A stretch of DNA of 33,726 bases, from the NCBI GenBank assembly GCA_947490145.1, contig CANLGD010000026.1, positions 1 through 33,726 of the forward strand, in the 5' to 3' direction. The DNA comes from Flavobacteriia bacterium (GTDB lineage: Bacteria > Bacteroidota > Bacteroidia > Flavobacteriales_D > Crocinitomicaceae). Shown piece by piece: positions 1 through 7,590 of this stretch (the first letter of the stretch is position 1; each line of letters begins with the position of its first letter). Under the pieces are notes generated by a model. It searched no databases and was not told the DNA's origin. It worked only from the letters and a program-made list of their open reading frames with translations. The position numbers and the translations under genes are program-made.

Positions 1-251
1 CCTGTTTTCTTTGCTCCTTCAAGGTCTTTGTCTCCAATGTCCTTTGCTTCAATAAAACCTACTGGAATTTCTTTTTTAGTCAGAATGTAGTCAGGTGCTC
101 CGCAAGATTGTCTTTTGGGTTCATTGGTCGCCCTGATGTCAGGCACTAAACTTTCTAACAGTTGTTGCAGGTCGCCACGAAAAGTATGCTCGGTCGCATT
201 ACCAAGTTTATATCGTTTATTTATGTTGTCTATGTACTGTTCTAAAGTCAT
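1..251 (-). CDS. N-terminal part of a restriction-modification protein (type ISP / Eco57I-like), truncated by window edge
   Basis: Reading leftward from the ATG at 249-251 gives 83 residues, starting MTLEQYIDNINKRY, still open at the window edge. The stretch GAPDYIL (residues 51-57) followed by GFIEAKD (65-71) supplies D54 and E68-x-K70, the classic PD-(D/E)XK nuclease core. The context GDLQQLLESLVP and RATNEPKRQSCGAPDY matches what I know of the N-terminal nuclease domain of single-chain restriction-methylation enzymes (type ISP, Eco57I-like), whose N6-adenine methyltransferase and target-recognition domains would lie beyond the window. Such enzymes cut and methylate DNA as one polypeptide and are often horizontally acquired. 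The family is recognised from memory; the methylase domain is not visible. A TAACTTTG -7 element lies 27 nt upstream of the start. Confidence 0.75.
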   Translation of the reverse strand, partial: MTLEQYIDNINKRYKLGNATEHTFRGDLQQLLESLVPDIRATNEPKRQSCGAPDYILTKKEIPVGFIEAKDIGDKDLEGAKKT

Positions 252-541
252 TAATTTTGTTGTCAATTTTTACAGTCCAAAGTTAGTTTTTTCTGTCGGT
301 TTGTTGATGGTTGTAAGGGTCGTTCTAGCATTGGGCATAACATTTGGCTATGCGCATTGCGCTTATATCGTTTATATTTATTTTTTTACCTTTTTGTAAA
401 TCAAAATATTAAATATTTTTAAGTGTTTAATTAAACTTTCAAGTTACCTTATTTTGAGTTTTTCCTTAACAAATATAATTAAATAAATTTAGAATTGAAT
501 AAAATTAAGTTCATAAAATAATTGTTTTAATTCTTATCACA
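252..541. other. AT-rich spacer with a short GC-rich palindromic patch
   Basis: No convincing gene is seen here. The only local departure from AT-rich sequence is at about 319-362. There GCATA (335-339) pairs with TATGC (349-353), followed at once by GCGC-ATT-GCGC (352-362). Short GC-rich palindromes like this occur between genes in Bacteroidota, often near mobile or restriction genes, but I cannot assign this one to a named repeat family. The rest (363-541) is homopolymer-rich and could hold the end of the leftward radical SAM transcript. Confidence 0.35.
278..285 (-). promoter_or_regulatory. Bacteroidota-type -7 element for the leftward restriction gene
   Basis: On the minus strand this reads TAACTTTG, an exact match to the Bacteroidota -7 consensus TAnnTTTG, 27 nt upstream of the ATG at 251. 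No convincing TTG -33 element is seen at the expected distance, so the call rests on the -7 box and its position. Confidence 0.4.
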
Positions 542-2758
542 TCAAACTACTATCAAACCATAATCTCTTAATTGAGCTAAGGTAAATCCTTTCCAGAAAA
601 TTTCAAAATCACCCAAATTATTTTCTTTAAATTCCTGTTGAACTTGTTCAAAAGTAATTTTTGATTTTTGTGAGGCTGCACATTTTTCTAATAATTCAAA
701 AAGCCATTTTCCCAAATCTTCTTTTACATTTAGTTCAACATCTTCTTTCTTAGTGCAAAAAGACAAAGCAGCCATATTTGACGTTTTTCCTTTTTTCGAT
801 TTAGTATAAAATCGAATTGTCGGCATTGTTCCGAGCCAAATAATTTTTGAACTCGGTTTTATTTCTTTGTCTTCTGAAACATCAATTGCTTTTTCAATGT
901 AATTTTTCGGAATTAATGTTCTTGGAATTTTAAAGTCAAACCATTTCTGTAAAGGGATTTCCAAACCAATTCCATGCATGAAATTGAACAATGATTTTTT
1001 CAAACCCTCACTGAAATTTTCGTGTTTGCAACCGGTTGGATCTTCGTGAAATAAATCGTTGTTTGCAAAAGTTCCAGTTTCAAGATTTGCGCGAATCACA
1101 TGATATTTCTCTGGATTTAAGCCAACTGGACTGTGAGCAGTCATAGCAAATTGATGCCAAAATCCAGACTGTATTGCGCCAATTTCAATTAATTGTCTCA
1201 CCGTTTCAAGTGAATCAATTGTTTCTTGCTCGGTTTGCGTTGGAAATCCATACATCAAATAAGCATGAACCATAATTCCAGCTTGGGTAAAATTATCCGC
1301 AACTTTTGCTACTTGTGCAACTGTTACACCTTTGTCAATAAGTCTTAAAAGTCTGTCCGAAGCAACTTCCAAACCTCCAGAAATTGCGATGCAGCCAGAC
1401 ATGGAAAGCAATTTACACAAATCAAAGGTGAAACTTTTTTCAAAGCGAATGTTTGTCCACCAAACAACAGTTAAATCTCTGTGGATAATTTCCAAAGCCA
1501 AATCGCGCATCAAAGCTGGTGGCGCTGCTTCATCCACGAAGTGAAAACCATTATTTCCAGTTTGTAAAATCAATTCTTCAATTCTATCGACTAAAATAGT
1601 TGCCGTTGTTGCTTGATAAGTTTGAATGTAATCCAAAGAAATATCGCAAAAAGTACATTTTCCCCAATAACAACCGTGAGCCAAAGTCAATTTATTCCAT
1701 CTTCCATCATTCCACAGTCGGTGCATTGGATTGGCGATTTCAATTACTGAAAGGTATTTATCTAAAGGTAAATCAGAATAATCTGGCGTTCCAACATCTT
1801 TTTGTTTGACGTCCGCAGTGATCGAAGCGTTGGAATAAGCGACAATTTCATCTTTTAAATAAAAAGTACGTTTTAAATCTTCAATAGTTCTTTCTCCACG
1901 TAAATGTTCCAATAAATTTAAAATAGGCGTTTCACCATCGTCTAAAGTGATGAAATCGAAGAACTTAAAAACACGATTATCAGAAATTGAGCGTAATTCT
2001 GTATTTGCATAACCTCCGCCAAGTGTAACTTTTATTTCGGGATAATTAATTTTCAGCCATTGCCCACATTTAAAAGCACTGTATAAATTCCCAGGAAAAG
2101 GAACTGAAATTGCTACTAAACTTGGATTTTCTTGCTTGATTTTTTCTTCCAATAAACTTAAAAGTAAGTTATCGATGTAGGTGTTTTCTTGATTTAAAGC
2201 AGTATTTAATTCACTGAAAGATGAGGCTGATCTTCCCAAACGTTCAGCGTAGCGACTAAAACCAAAATGTGGATCGATTGCTTCGATGATTAAATCAGAA
2301 ATATCTTCTAGATAAAGTGTGGCTAAATGACGAGCTTTATCTCGAATTCCCATTGTTCCAAAAGCCCACTCTAAATCCTCTAATTGTTGAAAGCGAGAAG
2401 CTTCGGGTAAATAATTTCGTTCGCTAATTAAATGTGCAAGTGTCGGATTTTTGTCGTGTAAAAAAGAAATCACTGAGTCAATTGACTTGAGGTATTCTTT
2501 TTTTAAGTTGACAATTCGTTTGCAATTATCAGATAATTCAAGTTTTTTTGATTCAATCGTTTCAAAAATATCTTTTAATCCCTGAGAAGAAAATAGTTTT
2601 AAAATCACTTCGATTCCCAAATCTGTTTGAAAAGATTCAATGTTTTGGGTATTCAAAAACCCTTTTAAATATGCCGTTGCTGGATATGGCGTATTTAATT
2701 GCGTAAAAGGTGGAGTGATAAAGAAAACTTTTTGTTTCAAGATAGATTTAATTTTCAT
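542..2758 (-). CDS. B12-binding-domain radical SAM protein of unknown substrate
   Basis: A 738-residue protein. The start is set at the ATG 2756-2758 rather than a TTG one codon upstream. About residues 208-290 look like a cobalamin-binding-type Rossmann region (NPSLVAISVPFPGN..., then VTLGGGYANTEL). The radical SAM core follows: the cluster motif CYWGKCTFC puts cysteines at 363, 368 and 371, an iron-sulphur cluster site with S-adenosylmethionine as expected cofactor. FVDEAAPP, SGGLEVAS and YLMYGFPTQT fit the later strands of the radical SAM barrel, and a C-terminal extension of about 200 residues follows. The cysteine spacing is CX4CX2C instead of the usual CX3CX2C. The gene is isolated, with no neighbour pointing to a pathway. 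The class is confident; the substrate (methylation, rearrangement or thiolation) is not inferable here. Confidence 0.85.
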   Translation of the reverse strand: MKIKSILKQKVFFITPPFTQLNTPYPATAYLKGFLNTQNIESFQTDLGIEVILKLFSSQGLKDIFETIESKKLELSDNCKRIVNLKKEYLKSIDSVISFLHDKNPTLAHLISERNYLPEASRFQQLEDLEWAFGTMGIRDKARHLATLYLEDISDLIIEAIDPHFGFSRYAERLGRSASSFSELNTALNQENTYIDNLLLSLLEEKIKQENPSLVAISVPFPGNLYSAFKCGQWLKINYPEIKVTLGGGYANTELRSISDNRVFKFFDFITLDDGETPILNLLEHLRGERTIEDLKRTFYLKDEIVAYSNASITADVKQKDVGTPDYSDLPLDKYLSVIEIANPMHRLWNDGRWNKLTLAHGCYWGKCTFCDISLDYIQTYQATTATILVDRIEELILQTGNNGFHFVDEAAPPALMRDLALEIIHRDLTVVWWTNIRFEKSFTFDLCKLLSMSGCIAISGGLEVASDRLLRLIDKGVTVAQVAKVADNFTQAGIMVHAYLMYGFPTQTEQETIDSLETVRQLIEIGAIQSGFWHQFAMTAHSPVGLNPEKYHVIRANLETGTFANNDLFHEDPTGCKHENFSEGLKKSLFNFMHGIGLEIPLQKWFDFKIPRTLIPKNYIEKAIDVSEDKEIKPSSKIIWLGTMPTIRFYTKSKKGKTSNMAALSFCTKKEDVELNVKEDLGKWLFELLEKCAASQKSKITFEQVQQEFKENNLGDFEIFWKGFTLAQLRDYGLIVV

Positions 2759-2850
2759 CAAATATCGAAATAATTATTCGAAAGGACAGAATATTGATAG
2801 AAAATTTGATTTTTGCTAAGTATTAAATATCAATATTTTTTCTAATTCAC

Positions 2851-2876
2851 TTAAAAGTATAACTTTTGGTGAAAAT
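2851..2876. repeat. 26-nt direct repeat, copy 1
   Basis: TTAAAAGTATAACTTT at the start and GGTGAAAAT at the end match the copy at 3241-3266 with a single T/A difference. The two copies lie 390 nt apart and bracket the structured segment at 2984-3117. Confidence 0.7.
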
Positions 2877-2983
2877 GATATTAAAAACATTGTTGTCAAA
2901 TTAATTCATTTTCAATAAACCCCAAGATTTAAAGGTTGATTTTTTTTCAAAAATGTATTTGGACTTATTTAGTATAGTAAAAA

Positions 2984-3117
2984 ACAGAGCGAACTGTATT
3001 GCGGGAACCGTGAGGAAGCTCTGTAGGAGATCGATGAAACGGTCGCAAATAGAGGAGTGGCGTGAATTTACTAACAATAAGTGCCGTCCCGATAACTATC
3101 GGGATTCTTTTGTTTTA
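2984..3117 (+). other. Candidate structured RNA or repeat element ending in a terminator-like hairpin
   Basis: This non-coding stretch is distinctly more GC-rich than its surroundings and can fold. ACAGAGC (2984-2990) pairs perfectly with GCTCTGT (3018-3024); GATCG pairs with CGGTC in the following 20 nt (3030-3043, one G-U pair); and CCCGATA/TATCGGG (3088-3103) forms a third stem followed by a T-rich run. No reading frame of note is present. A plus-strand terminator with no plus-strand gene before it suggests a small RNA or the end of a mobile repeat. I do not recognise a named RNA family. An interspersed intergenic repeat is the main alternative. Confidence 0.35.
3088..3117 (+). terminator. 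Rho-independent-type terminator hairpin
   Basis: CCCGATA (3088-3094) and TATCGGG (3097-3103) form a perfect 7-bp stem with a two-base gap, followed by ATTCTTTTGTTTT. The T-rich side lies on the plus strand, so it would stop rightward transcription. A second weaker hairpin, AAAAGC-ATT-GCTTTT, follows at 3123-3137. Confidence 0.45.
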
Positions 3118-3240
3118 TAATCAAAAGCATTGCTTTTTCTTCTTTTGCGGAACTTAACGCAGTGATCTCACCAGCTTTGCTGATAAAAAGAAAAGTAAAA
3201 ATCTTAATTCTCACAAAAATTATTTCGGACAAAAGTGATT

Positions 3241-3266
3241 TTAAAAGTATAACTTTAGGTGAAAAT
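3241..3266. repeat. 26-nt direct repeat, copy 2, abutting the exonuclease III stop codon
   Basis: This copy matches 2851-2876 at 25 of 26 positions. Its last base is the first base of the TTA triplet (3266-3268) that is the stop codon of the leftward exonuclease gene, so the repeat lies exactly at the end of that coding region. Confidence 0.7.
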
Positions 3267-4027
3267 TATTTCAATTTTACTCCAACAGGACAATGATCTG
3301 AACCTAATATTTCGTTCAAAATATATGATTTTTCAATGTTTGGAAGAAATGATTTTGAACTTAAGAAATAATCTATTCTCCAGCCAACATTTTTTTGTCT
3401 TGCTCCAGCGCGGTAACTCCACCAAGTATATTTAATTTCTTCTGGAGCAAAATGACGAAATGTATCTACCAAGTCTTCTGCGTGAAAATTATCCATTCCA
3501 TCAATTTCTTCTTGCATGTAACCAGCTGATTTATTGTAGTTTGGTTTTGGATTTTTCAAGTCAATTGCTTTGTGAGCAACATTAAAATCACCACAAACTA
3601 AAACTGGCTTTTTTTCTTCTAATTTTTTCAAGTAAACCAAAAAGTCTGAATCCCAAGTTGTTCTGTATGGCAAACGCAATAATTCGCTTCCAGAATTTGG
3701 AACATAAACGGTGATTAAATAAAAATCTAAATATTCAGCACAAATGATGCGACCTTGCGTATCGTGATCCTCGATTCCCATATCGTAAGTGACAGAAATT
3801 GGTTCGATTTTAGATAAAATTGCCGTTCCAGAATAGCCTTTCTTTTCAGCTTCATTCGCAAAAACATGGTAGTCAGTCAATTCAGAAACCGCTTCTTTAA
3901 CTTGTTCAACAGATGCTTTTGTTTCTTGCAGACAAATAATATCGGGATTTAAGTCGCGCATATCTTGAATAAAGGTTTTTTGCGTGATAGCCCTAATTCC
4001 GTTGACATTGAAGGAAATAATATGCAT
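3266..4027 (-). CDS. xth: Exonuclease III (exodeoxyribonuclease III, AP endonuclease family)
   Basis: A 253-residue Mg-dependent nuclease of the exonuclease III / AP endonuclease family, which cleaves 5' of abasic sites in base-excision repair and has 3'-5' exonuclease activity. The family signatures appear in order: N7 in SFNVNGIRA, the metal ligand E35 in CLQETK, YSGTAILSK, GDFNVAHKAIDL, GWRIDYFLSS and the C-terminal D244-H245 pair in GSDHCPVG. I place the start at the ATG 4025-4027, giving MHIISFNVNG, the usual family N-terminus and a length close to the 268 residues of E. coli ExoIII. An upstream in-frame start would add 21 hydrophobic residues foreign to the family, and a -7-like box (4069-4076) falls inside that extension. 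It stands alone, transcribed leftward. Confidence 0.93.
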   Translation of the reverse strand: MHIISFNVNGIRAITQKTFIQDMRDLNPDIICLQETKASVEQVKEAVSELTDYHVFANEAEKKGYSGTAILSKIEPISVTYDMGIEDHDTQGRIICAEYLDFYLITVYVPNSGSELLRLPYRTTWDSDFLVYLKKLEEKKPVLVCGDFNVAHKAIDLKNPKPNYNKSAGYMQEEIDGMDNFHAEDLVDTFRHFAPEEIKYTWWSYRAGARQKNVGWRIDYFLSSKSFLPNIEKSYILNEILGSDHCPVGVKLK

Positions 4028-4068
4028 TTTTAATTGTTTACTTGATTTGTTTAAAACTATAGTTAGAA

Positions 4069-4076
4069 CAAAAATA
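4069..4076 (-). promoter_or_regulatory. -7 element upstream of the exonuclease III gene
   Basis: The minus strand reads TATTTTTG, matching TAnnTTTG, 41 nt upstream of the preferred ATG. No TTG lies at the ideal 17-20 nt spacing, so this is a partial match. If real, it supports the start at 4027. Confidence 0.3.
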
Positions 4077-4090
4077 TTAATAATTTTCAA

Positions 4091-4389
4091 CTAATTACGT
4101 GACAAAAAATTAAAAGTAGTAAGTTTGATTGATTTTGAAGGTTTGAGAGAATGTTAGCGGCAAAGTTTTATACTATTGTTGATTGCATTAATTTACCCAT
4201 TTTCAGATTTTTGATGTATAATTTTGCATTTGTTGACGCGTGCAGTCGTAAAATAATACCTCAGGGAAGATATATAAACCTGAGTTCGACTATTAATTTT
4301 GTTCTCCATGCTTAAAAATAATCAGTTATGAATAAGGAAAGTGAATAGCAAGAAGTCTCAGGGAGGCTAAAACTGCTACAAATAATTTT
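4091..4389. other. Intergenic region between the exonuclease III gene and menD
   Basis: No gene is seen. The only structure noted is CTCAGG (4260-4265) facing CCTGAG (4279-4284), a 6-bp inverted repeat without a clear T-run on either side, and a second CTCAGGGA at 4357-4364. It may contain the 3' end of the leftward menaquinone transcript, but no convincing terminator was found. Confidence 0.3.
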
Positions 4390-6108
4390 TTAAACTTTTA
4401 TTTTTTCAAAAAAATCTTTTAATAAAGGTTCATTTTCTTCCTTATTAGTAAATATTTCCATCAATTTTGGTTTTCCTTTTTCTTCGTATGTATAAAATTC
4501 TTCCATCAAATTATCTATTTCTTCTAAATTTTCAGCTCTAAAATAACCAATATTAAATGCTTTACAAATAAATTCAGCTGAAAAATTATCGTTGTTAAAT
4601 ACAAAAAAATCATTCAATTCTTCTGTAGAATCTGGACCAGGGATAATTTTAAAAATACTTCCTCCACCATTATTGATTAAAAATATTCTGAAATTTGGCG
4701 TCAAATTGTGATTCCAAAGTGCGTTGCTGTCGTAGAAAAATGACATATCACCTGTAATCAAAGTGTTCCAATCTGATTTTTTTAAAAAGGAAGACCCTGC
4801 AGCTGTGCTTGTGCTTCCATCAATTCCACTTGTACCGCGATTACACCAATATGAAATACTCAAAATTGGATCAAAAAGTAAAGAATAACGAATCACTGAA
4901 CTGTTAGAAAGATGTAAGAAAGAATTTTCTGGAACGCAATCTAAAACTTGGTTAAAAACTGTTAAATCTGAATAATGTGGATTGTTTTCAAAATATTCTT
5001 GCGCTTTTTCTTGTATCAGGTAATCTTTTTGCTTCCAACGTTGCCCAAAATTTTCTCCAAAAGAATTGATTTCTATATTTTTATTTAATTCTCTGAAAAA
5101 AGATTGTTCTGGCAATGTAAAAGAATGTGTTAAAGATTGGAAAGTGTCCATTAAAGGAAAATCTAAACCAACTTTCCACGTTTCTTTCAAATTAGATTTT
5201 CTTAAAAAAGCCTTTATTTTTTTTGAGACAATTGCTCCACCAACTATTATTAATAAATCTGGTGAAAAAAGTTCAATTTCTTCTTCACTGATTGAATTTA
5301 AAGTTCTGTCAATGCAATGAATGAAACTTGGACTGATCAAATTAGACGTATTTTCAACCAAAACAATTAAAGATGGATCTGAACTTAAATTTTTCAGTTC
5401 TTCTTTTAGCGCAGTGTTTGGACTCATTTGTCCGCATAATATCATTTTTTTTGGAAAATTTTTCCACGATTCTTTTAAATGTTGTATTTGATTGTAGGAT
5501 AAATTATGACTTGGAATTTCAACTTTTATAGGAATTTTTTTATCCGTTTTTGGAATAAATTCAATTTCTTCCTTTCCATACAACGGTTCATTGAAACCAA
5601 AATTAAAGTGAATTGGTCCTTTTGACTCTGAATTAGCCTTTGAAAAACCAGTTGCAATTTCTCGTTTTAAAAACCACGAATAATCTTCTGAAACCAAGGT
5701 ATCGTCGAACGTTGCGCTGTAATTAATGTGATTTTTAAATAATTGGTCTTGAACAATTGTCTGTCCATCACCTTGATTTATCCAAATTTGTGGTCTATCA
5801 GCCGTAATCACAAGCAAAGGAATACGTTGGTAATAGGCTTCAGCTATGGCAGGATAATAATTTAACGGTGCAGATCCAGAAGTACATAAAATCGCCACTA
5901 AATCTGTGGTTTGCTGCGCTATTCCTAAAGCAAAAAATGCAGCTGAACGTTCATCCGGAACAACAACACATTCAATTTCAGGATGTTGATTGAATGCTAT
6001 TATTAATGGAGCATTTCTAGATCCAGGGGAAACCACAACATGTTTTAAACCGTAATTTACACATAAATTAACAAATAACTGAACATTTTTTTTGGAGCTA
6101 GAAATCAT
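4390..6108 (-). CDS. menD: MenD, 2-succinyl-5-enolpyruvyl-6-hydroxy-3-cyclohexene-1-carboxylate synthase
   Basis: A 572-residue thiamine-diphosphate enzyme that joins isochorismate and 2-oxoglutarate in menaquinone synthesis (E. coli MenD is 556 residues). Visible features are SPGSRNAPL (27-35), the ThDP-activating glutamate E53 in VPDERSA, CTSGSA (75-80), ITADRP (101-106), the RGTSGIDGSTSTAAG stretch (424-438) and the ThDP/metal motif beginning GDMSFFYDSNAL (453) and ending in INNGGGSIF. It starts three bases after the stop of the isochorismate synthase gene, so the two are almost certainly co-transcribed and act in consecutive steps. Menaquinone is the usual respiratory quinone of Bacteroidota, so this is a core gene. 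Confidence 0.96.
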   Translation of the reverse strand: MISSSKKNVQLFVNLCVNYGLKHVVVSPGSRNAPLIIAFNQHPEIECVVVPDERSAAFFALGIAQQTTDLVAILCTSGSAPLNYYPAIAEAYYQRIPLLVITADRPQIWINQGDGQTIVQDQLFKNHINYSATFDDTLVSEDYSWFLKREIATGFSKANSESKGPIHFNFGFNEPLYGKEEIEFIPKTDKKIPIKVEIPSHNLSYNQIQHLKESWKNFPKKMILCGQMSPNTALKEELKNLSSDPSLIVLVENTSNLISPSFIHCIDRTLNSISEEEIELFSPDLLIIVGGAIVSKKIKAFLRKSNLKETWKVGLDFPLMDTFQSLTHSFTLPEQSFFRELNKNIEINSFGENFGQRWKQKDYLIQEKAQEYFENNPHYSDLTVFNQVLDCVPENSFLHLSNSSVIRYSLLFDPILSISYWCNRGTSGIDGSTSTAAGSSFLKKSDWNTLITGDMSFFYDSNALWNHNLTPNFRIFLINNGGGSIFKIIPGPDSTEELNDFFVFNNDNFSAEFICKAFNIGYFRAENLEEIDNLMEEFYTYEEKGKPKLMEIFTNKEENEPLLKDFFEKIKV

Positions 6109-6111
6109 AAT

Positions 6112-7089
6112 TTACGGATTCATAATTTTTTTGACAAAATTAAGCAAAGTTTTGCTCTTATTTTCTGTTTCGAGCCATTCTAAATCAGGTATTGATTGTT
6201 TTGTATAACCTCCTCCAAGATATAAATAAATGGAATTCTCAAATATTTGAGCACAACGTAAATTGACATATAATTTTGCTGAATTATCATTCACAAAACC
6301 AATCAAACCAGTATAAATTCCTCGATTATGTGGTTCAACAGTGTGAATTAAACTGATTGCTTTTTCTTTCGGAAATCCACCAATCGCTGGCGAAGGATGA
6401 AGGCTTTGAGCAACATTCCATGGAGAATTTTTATTTAATTCAGCAGAAATATCTGTCCGAATGTGCGTAACCGGTCCAGCTTCATAATCGTAAGGTCCTT
6501 GAGTTTCAATCGATTTTAAATTTAATTTCTGGCAGATATCTAAAATATAATCGGTGACAATTTCCTGTTCAAAAATTTCTTTTTCACCCCAATCTAAGTC
6601 TTTTTCTTCTATTTTTTTTGTTCCCGCCAAGGCAGTTGTATACATGAAGTTTTTATGAGCCTCAATTAATATTTCTGGCGTTGCACCGATCCAAGTTCCG
6701 AATTTTTCACTTGAAACCAAATAAATAAATGCTTGTGGATAATTCTCTTCCAAATCTTTGAACAACCTTTTAGAAAAATCAGCTTTAAATGAATGTTTTT
6801 TGATTCGAGAAAAAACCGCTTTATCCATTTGATATAAATTCAAACCATTCAATAATTCATGTGCTTGCAGATAATATTCTCGAGCAGACATGCAATAAGG
6901 TTCTTCACTGGAAAAATTAATCTTTTCAAGGCTTTGAGATTCATTTTCAGCAAACAAAAAGCATTTGGAGAAATCAATATTAGTGACAATAAAACCTTCC
7001 TTAATATCACTCTTACTTACTTCAGAAAAAGTTCCAAATTTTGATTCAATTTCTTTTCCAGGAAAACGATATTTTACAAAATCACTCAA
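6112..7089 (-). CDS. menF: Isochorismate synthase (MenF/EntC family)
   Basis: A chorismate-binding enzyme converting chorismate to isochorismate, the first committed step of menaquinone synthesis. Conserved chorismate-enzyme segments include LAGTKK, the EKEIFEQEIV acidic stretch, the HPSPAIGGFPK motif, VEPHNRGIYTGLIGF and the C-terminal LGGGYTKQSIPDLEWLETE. No ATG is available near the N-terminus. The best start is the TTG at 7087-7089, which overlaps the TGA stop (7086-7088) of the upstream thioesterase as TTGA, giving 325 residues and implying translational coupling. A TTG at 7131 would add 14 lysine/asparagine-rich residues and a 46-nt overlap. It is shorter than E. coli MenF (about 430 residues), as is common in this phylum. 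Confidence 0.92.
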   Translation of the reverse strand: MSDFVKYRFPGKEIESKFGTFSEVSKSDIKEGFIVTNIDFSKCFLFAENESQSLEKINFSSEEPYCMSAREYYLQAHELLNGLNLYQMDKAVFSRIKKHSFKADFSKRLFKDLEENYPQAFIYLVSSEKFGTWIGATPEILIEAHKNFMYTTALAGTKKIEEKDLDWGEKEIFEQEIVTDYILDICQKLNLKSIETQGPYDYEAGPVTHIRTDISAELNKNSPWNVAQSLHPSPAIGGFPKEKAISLIHTVEPHNRGIYTGLIGFVNDNSAKLYVNLRCAQIFENSIYLYLGGGYTKQSIPDLEWLETENKSKTLLNFVKKIMNP

Positions 7090-7511
7090 ACGATTATTTT
7101 TTTTATTAAAACGGTTAACCTTCCGGTGCAAACAAGTTTGGATGTTGATTCATCAAAAATATCCACTTGCCAAACGTGGGTTGACTTTCCGACATGAAGT
7201 GCTTTTCCCACTCCAATCACACTTCCAGATCGAATGCTTCCCAGGTGATTTGCGTTAATTTCCAGACCAACTGGAGCCTCAACTTTTAAATTACATAATA
7301 AAGCAGAGCCCATAGAAGCGATCGACTCTATTAATGCCGCACTTGCCCCACCATGCAACAAACCCATTGGCTGCTGAGTAGTTGTTTTTACAGGCATTGT
7401 TGCGGACAAAGAAGTTTCATTAATCGTAACAAAATTAATCCCCAAATGTTGCGTCAAGGTATTTTCACAATGTGAATTAATTTTATCTAAATCTGTTGTA
7501 TTCCAATTCAT
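7086..7511 (-). CDS. menI: PaaI-family hotdog thioesterase, probable DHNA-CoA thioesterase
   Basis: A 141-residue single-hotdog acyl-CoA thioesterase. The segment MGLLHGGASAALIES contains HGG (53-55) and the probable catalytic E62, and GKSTHVWQVDIFDE plus LVCTGRLTV are typical C-terminal strands. It is the first gene of a thioesterase-menF-menD cluster with its stop overlapping the menF start. The context suggests hydrolysis of 1,4-dihydroxy-2-naphthoyl-CoA, the late menaquinone step carried out by MenI in E. coli. The family is certain. The substrate is inferred from the neighbours, and a phenylacetate-pathway PaaI-like role is the alternative. Confidence 0.85.
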   Translation of the reverse strand: MNWNTTDLDKINSHCENTLTQHLGINFVTINETSLSATMPVKTTTQQPMGLLHGGASAALIESIASMGSALLCNLKVEAPVGLEINANHLGSIRSGSVIGVGKALHVGKSTHVWQVDIFDESTSKLVCTGRLTVLIKKIIV

Positions 7512-7590
7512 GCCTTAAAATTAGTTAAAAAATAGAAAAAGTAAAACATTTGTAGAATTAATAACAAATGAAGTATATTTACGCTTTTAT

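Noticed and set aside
115..399. Plus-strand open frame of 94 codons
   Set aside because: It lies opposite the restriction-enzyme N-terminus, which has a clear nuclease motif and a promoter element. The plus-strand translation has no recognisable features.
2759..3265. A complete insertion sequence between the 26-nt repeats
   Set aside because: No transposase reading frame and no convincing terminal inverted repeats were found. Only a weak match between the two inner ends was seen.
4028..4090. Longer exonuclease III starting at 4090
   Set aside because: The extra 21 residues do not belong to the family N-terminus, which begins at MHIISFNVNG, and a -7-like box lies within the extension.
4260..4284. 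CTCAGG/CCTGAG as a terminator for menD or the exonuclease gene
   Set aside because: A 6-bp stem with a 13-nt loop and no T-run on the correct side is too weak.
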